From positions 61,619,088 through 61,683,087 of the forward strand of contig JAIUCV010000003.1 in assembly GCA_026724425.1 (NCBI GenBank): 64,000 nt of DNA. The letters are read 5' to 3'. Each line of letters opens with the position of its first letter. Position 1 is the stretch's first letter. The notes beneath the pieces are model-generated. The model saw nothing but the letters and a program-made list of their open reading frames with translations. It was not told where the DNA came from and ran no database searches. Shown piece after piece: positions 34,217 through 47,329 of this stretch. The DNA comes from Erythrophleum ivorense (lineage: Eukaryota; Streptophyta; Magnoliopsida; Fabales; Fabaceae). A program made the position numbers and the translations under genes.

Positions 34217-35790
34217 AGGTAATTTCTTTGACTCATGAAGTTTGCTCAAAGTTTTACCCTCCTTTCATTGTAAAACTAGCCATATGCTAACACGACTGAG
34301 CATTGGCTTTTTGCTAAAGAACTTACTGGTTTTAGTTTTTGGTCTGAAACTTTGTGCTTTCATATGGCGATATATCTCTCTAATCAGCCCTTCAATTTTA
34401 GCTCCCAATTCATGCGAACAAATTTTCTTAAACATTGAACTTTCCAGTTTCCTCGTTCAGAGTCTACGTTGCAATGCTTGCTGCTAATGATATTCCAATG
34501 TTGAGTTGGATATCCACGATTTGGTGCGTGAAGCTTGTTAATTCGGTCTAGATGCATATGATTTGACGGTGAATACAATTTTTGCCTTGAATTCCTCTGA
34601 CTTAATCTCGATATATGCTTGAAAATTTGCCGCTATGACCAGATGGTTTTGAGAAATTTATTGCTCATTCTCGAATTCGTGCAAGGGTGAAGTTGACTTT
34701 TGAATCCAATAGGGTAACGTGTTCCTCGTACATGAATATTGGGGCTAGAATCCTTCCTTGTTTGCTTGGCCCGTTTATGAAAATGAAAATGGAGAATAAA
34801 AAGATGATTTTAAAAATAAAAAATAATTTTAATGATTTTATTTTTAATAATTAAGTAATGATTAATAATAATTAATAAATAATATTAAATAATAATTAAA
34901 AAGAAAAAATAAATATTTTGCATAATTTTTTTAATTTTATTTTATTTATCTTACCAAACATGCCACATGCTTGAAGGAATTCTTTTGAAGCCAATAAAAT
35001 GTGGGTTCTACTTTAAAATATTTATATTAAAAAATATTGAATTTTTTTAAAAAAATTAAGATTAAAAATTTAAAATGTACCAAAAAAAATTTACAACTGA
35101 AGATTATATATTAAAATTTTTTATTTGAAAGTCTTTTTAAATAATGTAAAAAATTTAAAAGTATTTAATATAAATATTTTCAATATGAAATCTTAAACTC
35201 TAATTTTTCCTAAAATTTTCCTAATATGGCTGGAATGATAGTTTGAATTGTTAATCAAGTGAAGCTCATTTACCAAATATGCCTAAGGTAGGATTATCTT
35301 TGGATGGTGCACGATGTATTTGACTTCAAATCTCGTACAAAATTGAGTTTGGATATTAGTTGGAAATAAGTTAAACTGTCATATATTTGTTCAACTAATG
35401 AGTGCTTCTTATGTTAGCCATGATATTAGAAGAATTCTATTTAATACGTTCATCCTTTTTGTTTACATGAGAACGTCTTCGGATCACAACTCAGGAGGAA
35501 TGAGTGAAACCTCGGGGCAGAGCTGGCATCTACCATGACATGGGGAACGAAAGATATGACGGCAGTTTGGCTCTTCTTCCGTTCTCTATCTTACATTCAC
35601 GTAACTGACATTTGATGGGACACAGGCCCATACTCACTGAAGACCTGCGTGGCTGAATTAATTTCCTTGTTTTTACTTTATTTCTTCAGAGTCTTGTCTG
35701 TCTTAAATTACATTTTTTTTAAACAATAAAAAATGCCAAAAACATCTTTTAAATAATAATAATAATAATAAGAGAAAAAAATAAAGATAT
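34217..35790. other. Spacer with a weak MITE-like stretch
   Basis: 34760-34970 begins CCTTGTTTGCTTGGCCCG and ends TTACCAAACATGCCACATG around an A+T-rich core, as Tourist-like elements do, but the boundaries are not clear. Nothing else is recognised. Confidence 0.35.
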
Positions 35791-35892
35791 TTTTCTTTTT
35801 GGATAACAAAGACAAAACCAACCGAAGCACCAGAACACAAGATCACCCCGACAAGACCACATCCCTTCCTAACTCATGTAAGATGAAACCCC

Positions 35893-35909
35893 GGGGGGGG
35901 GGGGGGGGG
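35893..35909. repeat. 17-base poly(G) run (poly(C) in LINE sense)
   Basis: Seventeen uninterrupted G. In LINE sense it is poly(C) at the place where ORF2 proteins of this class end in a proline-rich SPPPP segment (the frame before it reads AKKAFIEPLGFNSFASPP). Homopolymers of this length are prone to sequencing error. Confidence 0.9.
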
Positions 35910-35919
35910 AGAAGCAAAA

Positions 35920-38900
35920 CTATTAAAACCCAACGGCTCAATAAAGGCTTTCTTAGCAAGGATATCAACAACGCCATTAGCCTCTCGAGCACACACAGAC
36001 ATAGCCACTAACACTCCCTGCTCATCAAAGCTGCAATCTCATCCAGTAGACTGTTATCCCTGGAGATAACCTGCATCCTTTGAAGAACCCAACTCATAAT
36101 CTCAGCATTATCACTCTCAACCTTCACACTTCGAAGACCCGAGTCCTAAGCAAATTTCAAACCCCACAGAACCGTCCAAAGCTCAGCACTTGTACTATTT
36201 CCTTGCCCTAAATTCACCATGAACCCACCAGCAAAATTACCTTCATGATCCTTGGCAAGACCCCCACAAGAAGCTACTTGAGAGTGAGCACTCCAAGCAC
36301 CATCCACATTAATTTTAAAACAGCCCACGTCTGGCAGACTCCAGCCTTCCTTAGCACTTCTTTTAACCTGCAGAGACTTCAAACCCAGACCTGACCACAC
36401 AACACACGCCATCGTTTTAGCCTTCCAAGAAGCTGGCCAATCAGTATTATCACTGAAAACCATTGAGTTCCTAGATAATCACAAATTACGGTAGGCAATA
36501 GCAAACACCACTCTCCATGAAACTCCCTCAACATTATTATTCTGCATTAGATTCCAGCGAATCCAACCCACAACACTATCAAAAGAAAAGAACTGAAGCT
36601 TAAGCTCTTCCGAAAGAATAATGCCCCACCTAACACGAGCGTGGTTACATAGACATAGAGCATGCAAGCTAGTCTCACTATCCTCTTTACATAACTGGCA
36701 CAGATTAGAGGAAGCCAAGCCCCTATATCTTCGAGACGTATTCGTCAGTAAACGATCACGCATACAAAGCCATAAGAAAGACTTGCAATGTTGAGGGATC
36801 TTCAATTTCCAAATACTTCTCCACAAGCTAGTTGAGTCTCTGTTACCATGCGTCGCACAGTTATCATAAGCAGACTTAACCAAAAAATCCCTGTGACTAG
36901 ACCAACGCCATATAGGACTATCTCTCTCCACTCTCCTCATACCCACATTCACCAGAGCAATCTCTGCTAAAATATTACTGGGCAACAGCTTGTCAAAGAA
37001 CTCCCATTTCCAACCTCCCGACTCTGAGACTAAATTCGCCACCTTTCAATATGATAAAAACTCGGGAAGGGCCCCCAAGACGTACTTTTCCAATGACTCA
37101 TACTGATGCAGCCACCTATCCTTCCAAAAATGAATATGGTTACCATTTCCTACCTTCCAAGCCAAGCCATTCATGGTATTCACCTAAGCATTCCGAATTC
37201 CTTTCCAAGCTTGCAACCTTGTGCATCTTTCGTCGATCTTAGGGATGACATCCTCCCCACACTTATACTTATTCCTCATAAAGCGCACCCACAGAGCATC
37301 TCTTCTCTTGATTAAACCCCAACCAAGCTTCATCATAAACGCCTCATTCTGCTTTCTAGCCTCTCTCAACCCCAGACCTCCCACCTCTTTTTTCTTACAA
37401 ATATCTTCCCAAGCCACCAGGTGGAGATGCCTATTCTGGTTTGAATTACCCCATAAGAAGGCTCGACTTTTACAATCAATTTCTTTGCAAACTCCTACTG
37501 GGAGACACTTAGTTTGCATAACGTAATAAGGCATCGTAGACATAACAGAAGAAATGAGAGTATGCCTAGTAGCTAAAGACAAAGCATTTGCTTTCTAACA
37601 AGCAAGGCGACCCTCCATTCTATCCAGGACATTCTGAGACACCCTTTTCGTAACTCTTTTAAGGTGCAGTGGAACCCCAAGATACTTATCGAGATCGCTA
37701 GTGAGAGTAAAACCCAAGAAATCACTTATTTCCTGCTTTTGCACATCATCCACGTTCCCAGAGAAAAGGATTCTGGATTTAGCCATGCTGACTTTCTCAC
37801 CAGACACCTCACAAAAATCATCCTGGCACACTTTGATCACCCCTGCTTGGTCCATACTAGCCTCGGTGAATAAAAGGATATCATTTGCAAAAAAAATATG
37901 GGAGATCACAATCCCTTTCTTCTTGAGTCTAAAAGGTAACCAGGTCCTACCATTCACCTCACCTTGAATCAAATGCGCTAGCCGCTCAATAGCAATCACA
38001 AAGAGATAGGGGGACAAAGGGTCTCTTTGACGAATACCGCAAGACAGGCCGAAAGTAGTAGCTATCTCTCCATTCTAGAGCAGTTGCATGGACAGAGAAG
38101 AAATACAAGCCCTGATAACATCTAACATCCATCTTGGTAGATCTAACTCTTCTAGACATTTGAAAAGAAAACTCCATCTGAGACGATTGTAAGCCTTATC
38201 TAGATCAATCTTTAAGGCCATGAAACCTTTTCTCCCTTTCTTAGGTCTCATAGAGTGAAGAATTTCTTGCGCAAGAATGACATTATCCTCACTTTGCCTA
38301 CCCAGAACAAAACTATTTTGATTCGGGGAAATAATTCTGAACATCACCCTCTTAAGTCTATTAGCAATAGTTTTAGTAATAGTTTTATATATCACATTGC
38401 ATAAACTTATGGGCGAAAATCTCTAAAAGTTTCAAGAGCAGGAATCTTTAGGATCACAACAATAAAAGTGGCATTCACCTCCCTCACAAGTGTAGGCCTA
38501 GCCATAATTTTCCTCACTTCCGTAGTCACAGAGGGCTTGACCCACTCCTACTGACTTTGATAGAAAAGGGGATTCAACCCGTTTGGACCAAGAGCCTTCA
38601 AGGGGCCTATACTGAAAATGGCATTTTTGATTTCTTAGTCCGTTACATCACTACCCAAACAGTTACTATCATCTGCCTCCCACCTTGGATAGTTAAGATC
38701 AAAAGCAATACAAGCCTTGTTATCTCCTTTTTCAGTTTATGTCCTCAAAATACTTGCTTCCCGCACTCATAGTATGCATCTTATCATATGACCACTCCCC
38801 ATTCTCCATCTTTAGAGCTTCAATACGATTCCGTTTTCTTTTACTGTTTGCCACAGTATGAAAATAGCAGGTGTTTTTATCCCCAAAAGAGTACCAATTA

Positions 38901-39978
38901 CACCTCAAATTCTGCAGCCACATTAATTCTTCTTGAATCAACACCCCTTCAAGTTGCTTCCAAATTACTTCCTTTTGCCTAACTAAGAAGCCCTCATGAT
39001 CATACGCTACTAGCTTCATCTCAATGCTATGAAGGTCCCTTATAAGAGACTTTTTCTTCTTAATAATGTGCCCAAAACCCTCTTTGTTCCACTTCACAAC
39101 TCTATCAGTAAAGGAAGTAATATTAACATTCCAATCTTGATCATAGTTCCAAGCCTCCTTAATGAAGTCCCTGAAAGCTTCATGCATCACCTACGGAGCA
39201 AAAAAACGGAAAGGTTGGCAGCCTTTTTTAACCGTAAGTTTATCACCTTGCAATTTCAACAATAAAGGCGAGTGATCTGACTTAAATTTAGGCAAATGGA
39301 TTAGAGTAGCACCTTTAACTTATCAAACCAATCACTATTTATTACTACATGATCCAGTCTGCTATAGCACCCTTTCCTTCCCCACATAAATGTCGGACCC
39401 TTAAACTTCATGTCCAGCAAATCTAAATCACAGACCCATCTACGAAAGCCCGAGTCAGTTCCAAGGCTTTTTCTAGACAAAGAAATACATTCATCCTCTC
39501 AAAAAATGGCATTGAAGTCTCCACTTATACACCACAGACCCACCATATCATTTCTTATAATCTTTAGAGCCTCCCAAAGCATCCTATGCTTCATAGCATT
39601 AGGCTTTCCATACACCACAATCAAAGCCCACTCATCTTCCTTACCTTCATTAACGATCCCATGCAGTAGTTGATCGCCTTTTATTTTAATAGAGAAACTA
39701 AACTCCTCATCCTATAAACACCAAATGCCCCCATTGAACTCTTCTACTTCAACTATATCCATTTTAGTAAATTTCAAACGCTGCGCGATCAACTTCGCCT
39801 TCTCACTCTTTTGATGAGGCTCCAACAAAGCAAAAAAGTGGTATCCATGAGTTTTATGCAACTCGCCAAGAAGCCTCAAAAATATTAACCCTTCAGTGCC
39901 TCTTGAATTCCCTATAAGGCAATTCATTAAAAACTTCAAAAGCAGAGAAAGGACCATGCCCAACAAGAAGTGAAACAA
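35920..39978 (-). pseudogene. LINE ORF2: endonuclease, reverse transcriptase, RNase H (broken)
   Basis: Endonuclease: GTEGLIFLRLLGELHKTHGY and EEFNGGIW near 39720-39930, GDFNAIF near 39510, YSRLDHVV near 39355. Reverse transcriptase: KIDLDKAYNRLRWSFL near 38190, RDPLSPYLFVIAIERLAHLI near 38000, FANDILLF near 37880, YLGVPLHLK near 37680. Then YYVMQTKCLPVGV near 37520, zf-RVT with WKLKIPQHCKSFLWLCMRDR and LCQLCKEDSETSLHAL, and an RNase H-like part FKINVDGAWSAHSQ, AELWTVLWGL, VESDNAE. The catalytic FADD reads FAND, so the first metal-binding Asp is lost, and the frame is interrupted at least at 38060, 37580, 37045 and 36470. The enzyme would copy its own RNA at a nicked target; this copy cannot. 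Confidence 0.93.
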
Positions 39979-41739
39979 CTAGGCTTGCTTTTCCTCACAT
40001 GAGGAAACAACACCTGCGCTCAACTCACAGTGACGACCCTTTAACAATTGATTTTCTCTAGTTAGAAGCTTCTGAACCCCACATGCTCTTGGATCAAGAG
40101 GGTTATCGGCTCTATCCACACCTATACCCTTTGACCGCTCATGTAAAATAATAGGCTCCTTACTGGCGGACTTCTCTTCCCTTATGCCTTTATTATCTAT
40201 GTCCATATGTTGACCCACCAACTCATTTATATTCTTAGAGCCTAACTCATCCAAGTCCAAATTCTTCCTGATTCTCAAGTACCTTTCCATTGGGCCTTCA
40301 CTTTGTCTAATCTTTGGCCTAATTAAAGTTCTCCTTGTATCCTCCACCTGCACTTTAGTCCTACTCCTTTTATTTCCTCCACGACCTATATAACTCCTTT
40401 CTCTTAGCAGGGCCTTCCCATCAATCTCCCCACTAGCAGGAGCCCCATCAACCTCTTCATTATCCATTAAAGCCGAGAAGCATAATCCCCTAAAATCAGC
40501 ACCATTCTCACTCCTTGGATCACTTCCATACTAATTATTAGATCTAACCCCACTAAATCCCCACTGAGATTTACGCCCTCTTTCAACTGCCATCCATTCT
40601 CCCTACACCACACCCTTACCTTCAAGCTGCCCACCTTCAACCACCACGTTCCTGGCTGCACCATTTTTCATTTCAATTTGATTTGCCCACTTGTTACTGT
40701 TTTCCCTCACAGAATCGCCACCTGAGCCACTCACCTCCTTACCCTTATCGTCGACCACCTTCTTATAAGGGCAGTGCTTTTTATCATAACCATAATGGCC
40801 ATAAGAGAAACAAATCATATGAATCCCTTCATACTCAATTCTACGCTCCTTACCATTAATCTAAATCAATGGAAGCAGAGGCTTTTTCAAATCTAATTCC
40901 ACGCATATACTCGCAAACCTTCCTTTACTTCGCTTCAAAGCGGTCAAATCTACTTTCAACACCTTCCCCACCTGACTCCCAAGAACATACAAGATGCCCT
41001 TATCATAATAATCCATGGGTAATTTGGAAATTCTAATCCATACGGTAATATTTTTTATTGACTCATATTCCGGTTCAAAGTCCTCCTTCCAAGGTTGCAC
41101 CACTAAATAGTGGTCCATGATCAACCATGGACCCCCAATAAGAGCAAACTCATAATTTGATCTCTCCTTGAAATTAATCAAAAAGAACCCCGAGCCCACA
41201 TTGATGGTCTCAAATTGGTCTCCATGCACCCCTCAAATCTGTTGAAGCTTTCTAATTAAATAATCCTCCTTGATCATTCTCCCCAACAGCTTCACTATCA
41301 GTGTTTTCCTCCATCTTTTAGCTAATGTCTTCTTCTCTAGAGGAGGAATAATGACATTTGGACCTTCAGCAATATTAACTACATTGATCCTCGTCTTCCA
41401 GCGATCATTACTCCACCAGTCCTTCTCCTCCTCATCTCCATCTTTCGTGTCCGATCCTGCCTTTTTCACACAAGCCTCCTTCTTCTTTTGAGGCTCACCC
41501 CCACTCTCTTCCTGATTCTCGACTGACCAACCTTCTTCTCCCACCATCGCGTTCACGTCTTCATTCCCCACCTTCTCATCCTCATCCTCCATCCAGTCTT
41601 CAACACGTGAAATAAGCGTTTGTTCCTCTGAAAACTGACCTTCTCCCTTTCGGACCTTTTTCCAGCTTCTGTTCAGGGCATTCACTTCTTCTTGTGAAAG
41701 CGACAACCTGAGTTCTCTGGTCTCACCCGTCTCTCCCAT
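39979..41739 (-). pseudogene. LINE ORF1: DUF4283/zinc-knuckle RNA-binding protein (broken)
   Basis: Starts MGETGETRELRLSLSQEEVN, with an acidic linker and TLIVKLLGRMIKEDYLIRKL, the usual start of DUF4283. An in-frame TGA at about 41233 stands where Trp is expected. DUF4283 continues with GSGFFLINFKE, GGPWLIMDHYLVVQPW, VWIRISKLPMDYYDKGILY. A TAG follows at about 40861, then the knuckle MICFSYGHYGYDKKHC, where the second Cys and the His of C-x2-C-x4-H-x4-C are both Tyr. The C-terminal part ends near 39979, directly before the endonuclease. All of these lesions fit G-to-A or C-to-T transitions. The intact protein would coat LINE RNA. Confidence 0.88.
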
Positions 41740-41789
41740 GCGACTCTCCAGTTAATTTTCAAACCGTGTAAACAAAGGTTGTTTTCTTG

Positions 41790-42300
41790 CGATGTGAGAA
41801 ATCACCTTTTTGATGACGAAGAAATTTTTTTGAAAGTGAATATTAACCTAGTTTCACAAATTAGAACACACATTTTATGAAATTAAATTAGTTTTTATTT
41901 TTTTAAAAAAAATAAATAAAAGTAACTAATCAAATGATATAATTTTTTTACCTATTCAAATTATGTGAACTTTAATCTTTTTTTCAAGATATGTAGGCCC
42001 CAGATGTTATTTTTAAGTCAAGTATACTTTTATAAATATTTTATTTTATTTTAATTAATTTTTTACATTACGTGTGTGTTTTAATTTAAACAAAATTAAA
42101 GCTAAATTAGTTTTTGCACATTTAACTTAAAATAAGTGCTCTAAAAAACGAGTGTTATAAGATACTTAACGCTTTTCTTTTAGCACAACAAACTTTTGAA
42201 CTATTTCTAATTTACAGATTATCTTTTTCATTCTTAAAAAAAGTTTTTTTTTTAAATTTTACATTTTAAAATAATTAAAACTTTGATAGTGAATCCAATA
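41790..42300. other. LTR-end-like remnant
   Basis: TTATGTGAACTTTAATCTTT, AAGATATGTAGGCCC and, later, ATACTTAACGCTTTTC follow the order of 58.24-58.54 kb (TACGTGGACTTTGATCCC, GGATACATAGGCCC, GTCTAATACCTTTCTC). That order is familiar from the U5 end of plant Gypsy-type or LARD LTRs. It is a decayed fragment; no partner LTR was found. Confidence 0.45.
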
Positions 42301-43352
42301 AATTAGTTTTCAAAAATTATTTTTGGAAGTCAATTTTTTTTTCTCCTTTCTTCCGCATTGTGCTCCACCCTTAATTTAGGTGTGAAAACTCTTGATGATT
42401 GTGAATATCGTATTTTGTCCGGGTAGGCTTAGAAAATAATAACAAAATCAAATTAGCCAAAAATCTATAAAAAGAAAAAAAATAGAAGAAAAACTTTCAA
42501 TAAGCAAAAGCATAAAAAAAGGATTAACTTATTCCTTACTATAAGTTTCAAAACTAAAAGAATCTAAAAATATACATAACATAAAATAATAACAATTAAA
42601 AAAATCCAAATCCAAAACAATAATGAACAAAAAAAAGTGGAGAAACAAAAAAGAAGGAAAAGTACTTTTAAAAAAAAAAGTATCCCTTTCTCCTTCAGAT
42701 TTCAAAACTCATAACCAAAAAAAAAAGGAAAAAATCAAAACCTAAAAATAATAGAAATAAAAAAATGAAATGAATGAAAAAAATTAAAGAACAAAAGGAA
42801 TTTTAAAAAATTAATAAATGAAAATTTAAAGAACCTAAAAAAAAAGAGACAAGGATATAGGCCCAAATTCTGAAGCCTAGATCCCAATTTGCTCTACCCA
42901 AAAGCTGTCCAAACTCTAAAGCACTAAAACGGAAAAAATGAGATCCAAAGAAAAAGCCCAACATGAAAAGCAAGCCTAGAACCATGGCCTTCTTCCTTTG
43001 CCCAAATTCTAAAATTGAAAAAAAACAAAACAAAATAAAAAATTTATTTTAAAAAATAATAATAAAACAAAAAAAAAGAACTAAAACAAACAAAAATATA
43101 AGGCAATCCAATTATTCTAAATCCCATTAGCTTACTACTAAAATGAAAAACAAAGAACCAAAAGCCCATTCCAAAAAAGCCTACCTAAAATAAGTTGAAA
43201 AGAAAAACGGACCGAAAAGAAAAAGAGAGAAGCAAAGCAAAAGCCTAATCCAAAGCCCAATAGAAAAGGTCTTCCAAAAAAAAAGGGCCATCAAAACCAC
43301 TAAAATGGAGCAACCTAACTCGGATCCAATAAAAATTAAACTTACTCGACTC
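42301..43352. other. A-rich low-complexity stretch, no gene
   Basis: Long runs of A and AAAT/AAAC words with islands such as AAGCCCAACATGAAAAGC. Probably the remains of a retrotransposon non-coding interior. Phe-rich minus-strand frames are composition artefacts. Confidence 0.5.
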
Positions 43353-44516
43353 TGATACTGCGTTTGGATGGGAAGGTTATCGGAGAGAAAAGAAAGGAAG
43401 GAGTTTTCCCGCGGTTTGGCTTTAGGAGAAAATGGAAGAGAGGAGAAAATCATGAGAGAAAAGTACCATGGGACCCATGAGAACATTTTCTCCCCGAATA
43501 TGGAGAGATTATGGGAAAAAAATGCCTCGGCAACAATTTTTGTCATTTATTTTCTAAAATTACCCTTTACTATTCCTTTTTCATGCCCTCCTCCCCGTCA
43601 AATGGCTATACGAACTAGGTCATTTTTTTTCATTTTGTTGCTATAGAACTCCCCCATTTTGAATTAAGGCTTTGATTTGCTCTTTCAACCATCACACTGT
43701 CTGAAAGGTATCTTTTCTTTCTCCTTGTCTTCCTTCTCCTCGTCATTTTTCATCAATGTCAATGTTTCTGTATTATTTAGATGCGATAAGCTGATTATTG
43801 ATATATTTCATAAAACTATTATAATTTTGTCTTGACATCTTGTAGAATGAAATCAAAAACTCGATTCTGTGTGAAAGTTGAAAGGATTAATTTTTGCATT
43901 CATGTTTTGTTTATGTGCCCATATGCCAACATGGAAAGACTAGAAAAAGGGGAAAATACGCCAACAAGAAAAGATGGGAAAGAAGAAAAATATTTATGAG
44001 ACAATCAATCCTCTCATCATAGCTTATGGGTTGTAATCATGCTCTGGGTATATAATTTTTGAGAAATTTGTAAAAGCCTCTACTCTAGCATTATCCTGTT
44101 TTGTATACTAAAAAGTTTTGACCTTACTTTCAGAATTTTTTTTTCTTTGTTCCTATTGTTTCTCTGGCATATTGTACAATTTGAGACAATCAGTTCGCCC
44201 GCTCCAAAAGAAGAGGCGTGCACCCGTCTTTTCCCTTGTTTTGACATCTAAATGCTTATTTATATTATAATGAAAATGGTCACAGTGTGAACTATTGGTA
44301 AATTTAACACAATTTTTTCAAGCAGCATTGTATAAGCTATTCGAAACATGGGTAATTGGGAAACGCTAATCATGGTAGTAATATCTTTTACCCATCTTAC
44401 GATTTAATTTTTTTTTTCATAGCAAATTTGTATCCACTTTCTTTTAAATTATTTTGTTTAAATTCTGCAAAATATGTTGTTACCTACTTTGCATAATTGT
44501 TCACTAGCAACATACT

Positions 44517-45966
44517 ATGGAAATCACAAAATTCCTTGACGATGTTGTCGAGGATAGTCATGATTCTAACTTTGAAGCTAAACATATGATAAGTTTTGGA
44601 TTGACAATTGAAGGTTCAAGATTGAACCATTTAATTGAGGACTTGGAAAGACAGAGGAGTACATGTGTTGTATGTGCTATTTGTTTGATGCTATATGCAA
44701 TACAATTTTTGGAAGAAATGTCAGCTGTAGTGAATAAACCTATGAGGGTTAGTGATATCGATCAATACAATATGCGAAAATAGTTAATAATACGACTTGA
44801 AGATGAACAAAATTGTCAGGATATTTTGCGTATAAGTCTACAAGCTTTTCAAGAGTTATGTGAGAAACTTCAAAACACTGGGAGAATTAAAGACTCACGT
44901 TGGGTTACAGTAGAAGAACAAGTTGACAAATTCCTACACATTTTAGCCCATAATGTTAAGACTAAGATCATGTGTTTTTATTTTTATTATTCGGGAGAAA
45001 CTATTAATTGCCACTTTCATAATGTTTTACGTGTGGTGGTTTCGTTTGAGGCCAAGTTCCTTGTGTAGCCTTTTGGATCAGAGGTCTCTAGCTAAATTTT
45101 CTAAAATAACATATTTTACGCATACTTTAAGGTATACAATAATATTTTTCCTTACACATTTTATACTTCATACATTATAAATTATAAGATTGTGTTGGAG
45201 CTATAGATGGCACTCATGTTTGAGCAAAGGTGCCTAGAGAAGAAGTTGCTCGATTTCGAGGACGAAAAGATTATCCTATACAAAATGTGTTTGCTGTATG
45301 TTCATTTGATATGAAATTTTCTTATGTCTTAGCTGGTTGGGAAGAATCTGATTCTGATTCCCGATTTTTAAAGAATGCTCTGTCTAGAGGCGATAACCTT
45401 ATATTTCCCTAAGGTTTATATGTAACTATGGATTTATAATATGTTAATTTAGATTAAGAGTTGCATCTCTTTTTTTGCTCTTTAATTTATTATTTCATTT
45501 GCAGGAAAGTTTTATTTAAGAGATGCCGATTTTCCACTTATGCGTGGCCTTTTAACACCTCATAGAGGAGTTTGTTATCACTTGAAAGAATATTCTTCAA
45601 GGGCACCACAAAATGAAAAAAGAAATTTTCAACAATCGACATGCCTCATTATGGAATGTCATCGAATGAATATTTGGAGTATTGAAAAAAATATTTTTGA
45701 AAATAACTAGTGGCACTGAACCATATTATTTCTTCCAGACAATGATTGATATTGTAATAACTTGTTGTGTATTACATAATTTTTTAATGGGAGTAGATCC
45801 TGATGAGAACCTAATCGCTAAAGTTGATTGTGAATTACTACTTAACCTGCCTGAGCACAGTAAGGACACTTCTAACCATAGTCAAAAGGAAGACTACAGA
45901 CAAAGAGCAATTTTGAGAGATAGTATCGCGTGTCAGATGTGGTATGACTATCAGAGTGGATTATAA
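44517..45966 (+). pseudogene. PIF/Harbinger DDE transposase (HARBI1-like, DDE_Tnp_4), broken
   Basis: Domain order and wording are those of the plant nuclease family: SLQAFQELCEKLQNTGRIKD, VTVEEQVDKFLHILAHNVK, SGETINCHFHNVLR, then AIDGTH (first catalytic Asp, 45206), VPREEVARFRGRKDYPIQNV, FDMKFSYVLAGWE followed by SDSD (second Asp), YHLKEYSSRAPQNEK, NVIE (Glu, 45664), and TMIDIVITCCVLHNFLMG near the end. Two introns are likely: before GCTATAGATGGC, and after 45412 with the acceptor TTTGCAG near 45505. Stops lie at 44781 (TAG), 45066 (TAG), 45221 (TGA), 45410 (TAA, Gln in the family) and 45667 (TGA). The three acidic residues survive, but no full-length enzyme can be made. The family cuts and joins elements at TWA sites. 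Confidence 0.92.
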
Positions 45967-46170
45967 TTTAAACTATGTTAATTTATTTTATAAGTTAACT
46001 AGTGTTTGATTGAGTAATGTATGATATTGTTGTTTGCGTTATTAAAGTATTTTATTGGTGGCATTATTTGCTATATTTCAAATAATCTATTACATGTCAA
46101 CATGATATGAATTGGATTATACCTTTTCTATTCAATTTTCATTCTAGTTAGTTCTTCATGATATTGTATT

Positions 46171-47329
46171 CTATGCAGACACTCAACAATGACCCCAAAA
46201 TTAGTTAAGGACAATCTGCGTTAGACAGATGAAATAGATGAAGCTTTTTTAAATGCTTTACTAGAAGAAATGATGAAAGGGAATCGTCCTGATGGGACAT
46301 TCACAATATTTGCATATGATAACGTATTGCAAGTGCTAAAAACTTCTTTTAGGCCACATATAACGAAGCAACACTTGAAAAATAAGAAGACATTGTCCCA
46401 ACGATTTGGAGAGCTGTATGACTTATTTAATGGATTAAGTGGATTCTCGTGGAGTCTTATTTCAAAAATATTTGAAGCGGATACTCAGATTTGGAATGAA
46501 TTGATTGATGTATTTTTATCTGCTTGAGTGCACTCGTTAATGCTTATTGTGCATGTTCAATTATATCTTGATAAGTTGTTTACAATTTTGTCTCATTCAT
46601 ACTTATTTAGTGTATAATTTGATATATTTGTTATATTATTTACAAAAAAAATCACAAGCAAAGAAGTGGATGAGTATCTCAGTCATATATTATAATAAGC
46701 TGTATGAACTATTTGGTGCGGACAGAGCAACAAGAAAGTACATTGAGAGTGCTAAAGATAAGTTAAAATGCTGGCAGAAAGAGTGCATTGATTTAAATGA
46801 CTTTGTTGAAGGGACGAATATGAATGATATAATCAATGAAAGTGAGTTCAACTGGGGATATAAGCCCACCAACTCAATAACTAACATGGATTCATTTAGT
46901 CTAACAGGTGGCAACTTTAATCATTCTACGAGGATTGCATCCTCAAAGGGATAAAAACGTAAGAAAGTTGTAAGCCCACCATCTCGCATGACTTCAGGGA
47001 TTAAAGAGCTAGCTGAAGTCATGCGAGATGGTAATTCTTTGCATGATAAATCAATATCTTTATTTGAAAGATAAGTGGGTGTTGCTGAGAAACAAGTCAA
47101 AATTACAGAGAAGGGCCTTGCTATACTTGAAAAAAGTAAGCCCCGTCATTATAGTAAAGAAGAGGTATGGGCAGAAGTTGAACAAATTGGAGTAAACGAG
47201 GAATATAGACTGTAATGTTATTTCTTTTTATGCAAGGAAGAAAAGAGTAAGCAGACCTTTTTTGGGGTTTCATGGCACATGCGACTACAAACATTGATAC
47301 AAATGATGAGGGATGCTGGCCTTTCATAA
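46171..47329 (+). pseudogene. Myb/SANT-like DNA-binding protein of the PIF element, broken
   Basis: The reading KDNLR, stop, TDEIDEAFLNALLEEMMKGN, then FTIFAYDNVLQVLKT, ITKQHLKNKKTLSQRFGELY and WSLISKIFEADTQIWNELID is a Myb_DNA-bind_3 (trihelix-like) domain. The first Trp is replaced by TAG at about 46223. An intron of about 140 bp (46530-46655) precedes QAKKWMSISVIYYNKLYELF. The C-terminus carries SRMTSGIKELAEVMRDGNSL, VWAEVEQIGVNEEYRL, stop at 47213, then CYFFLCKEEKSKQTFFGV and MMRDAGLS-stop at 47329. This partner protein is known to help PIF transposases bind DNA. Other stops: about 46952 and 47071. Confidence 0.88.

Larger units (their letters stand above)
35795..41760 (-). mobile_element. 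L1-type non-LTR retrotransposon (LINE), near full length, decayed
   Basis: Order on the minus strand: ORF1 with DUF4283 and a zinc knuckle (from 41739), endonuclease (from 39978), reverse transcriptase, zf-RVT and RNase H-like domain, then a short 3' end. The 3' end in element sense reads TTTGTTATCCAAAAAGAAAA at about 35800, typical of plant L1 tails. Both ORFs have many stops and frameshifts. Target-site duplication not established. Length about 6 kb is normal for plant L1 elements. Confidence 0.92.

Noticed and set aside
37051..37967. Plus-strand ORFs over the LINE
   Set aside because: They lie opposite the reverse-transcriptase and zf-RVT domains, which explain the sequence on the minus strand.
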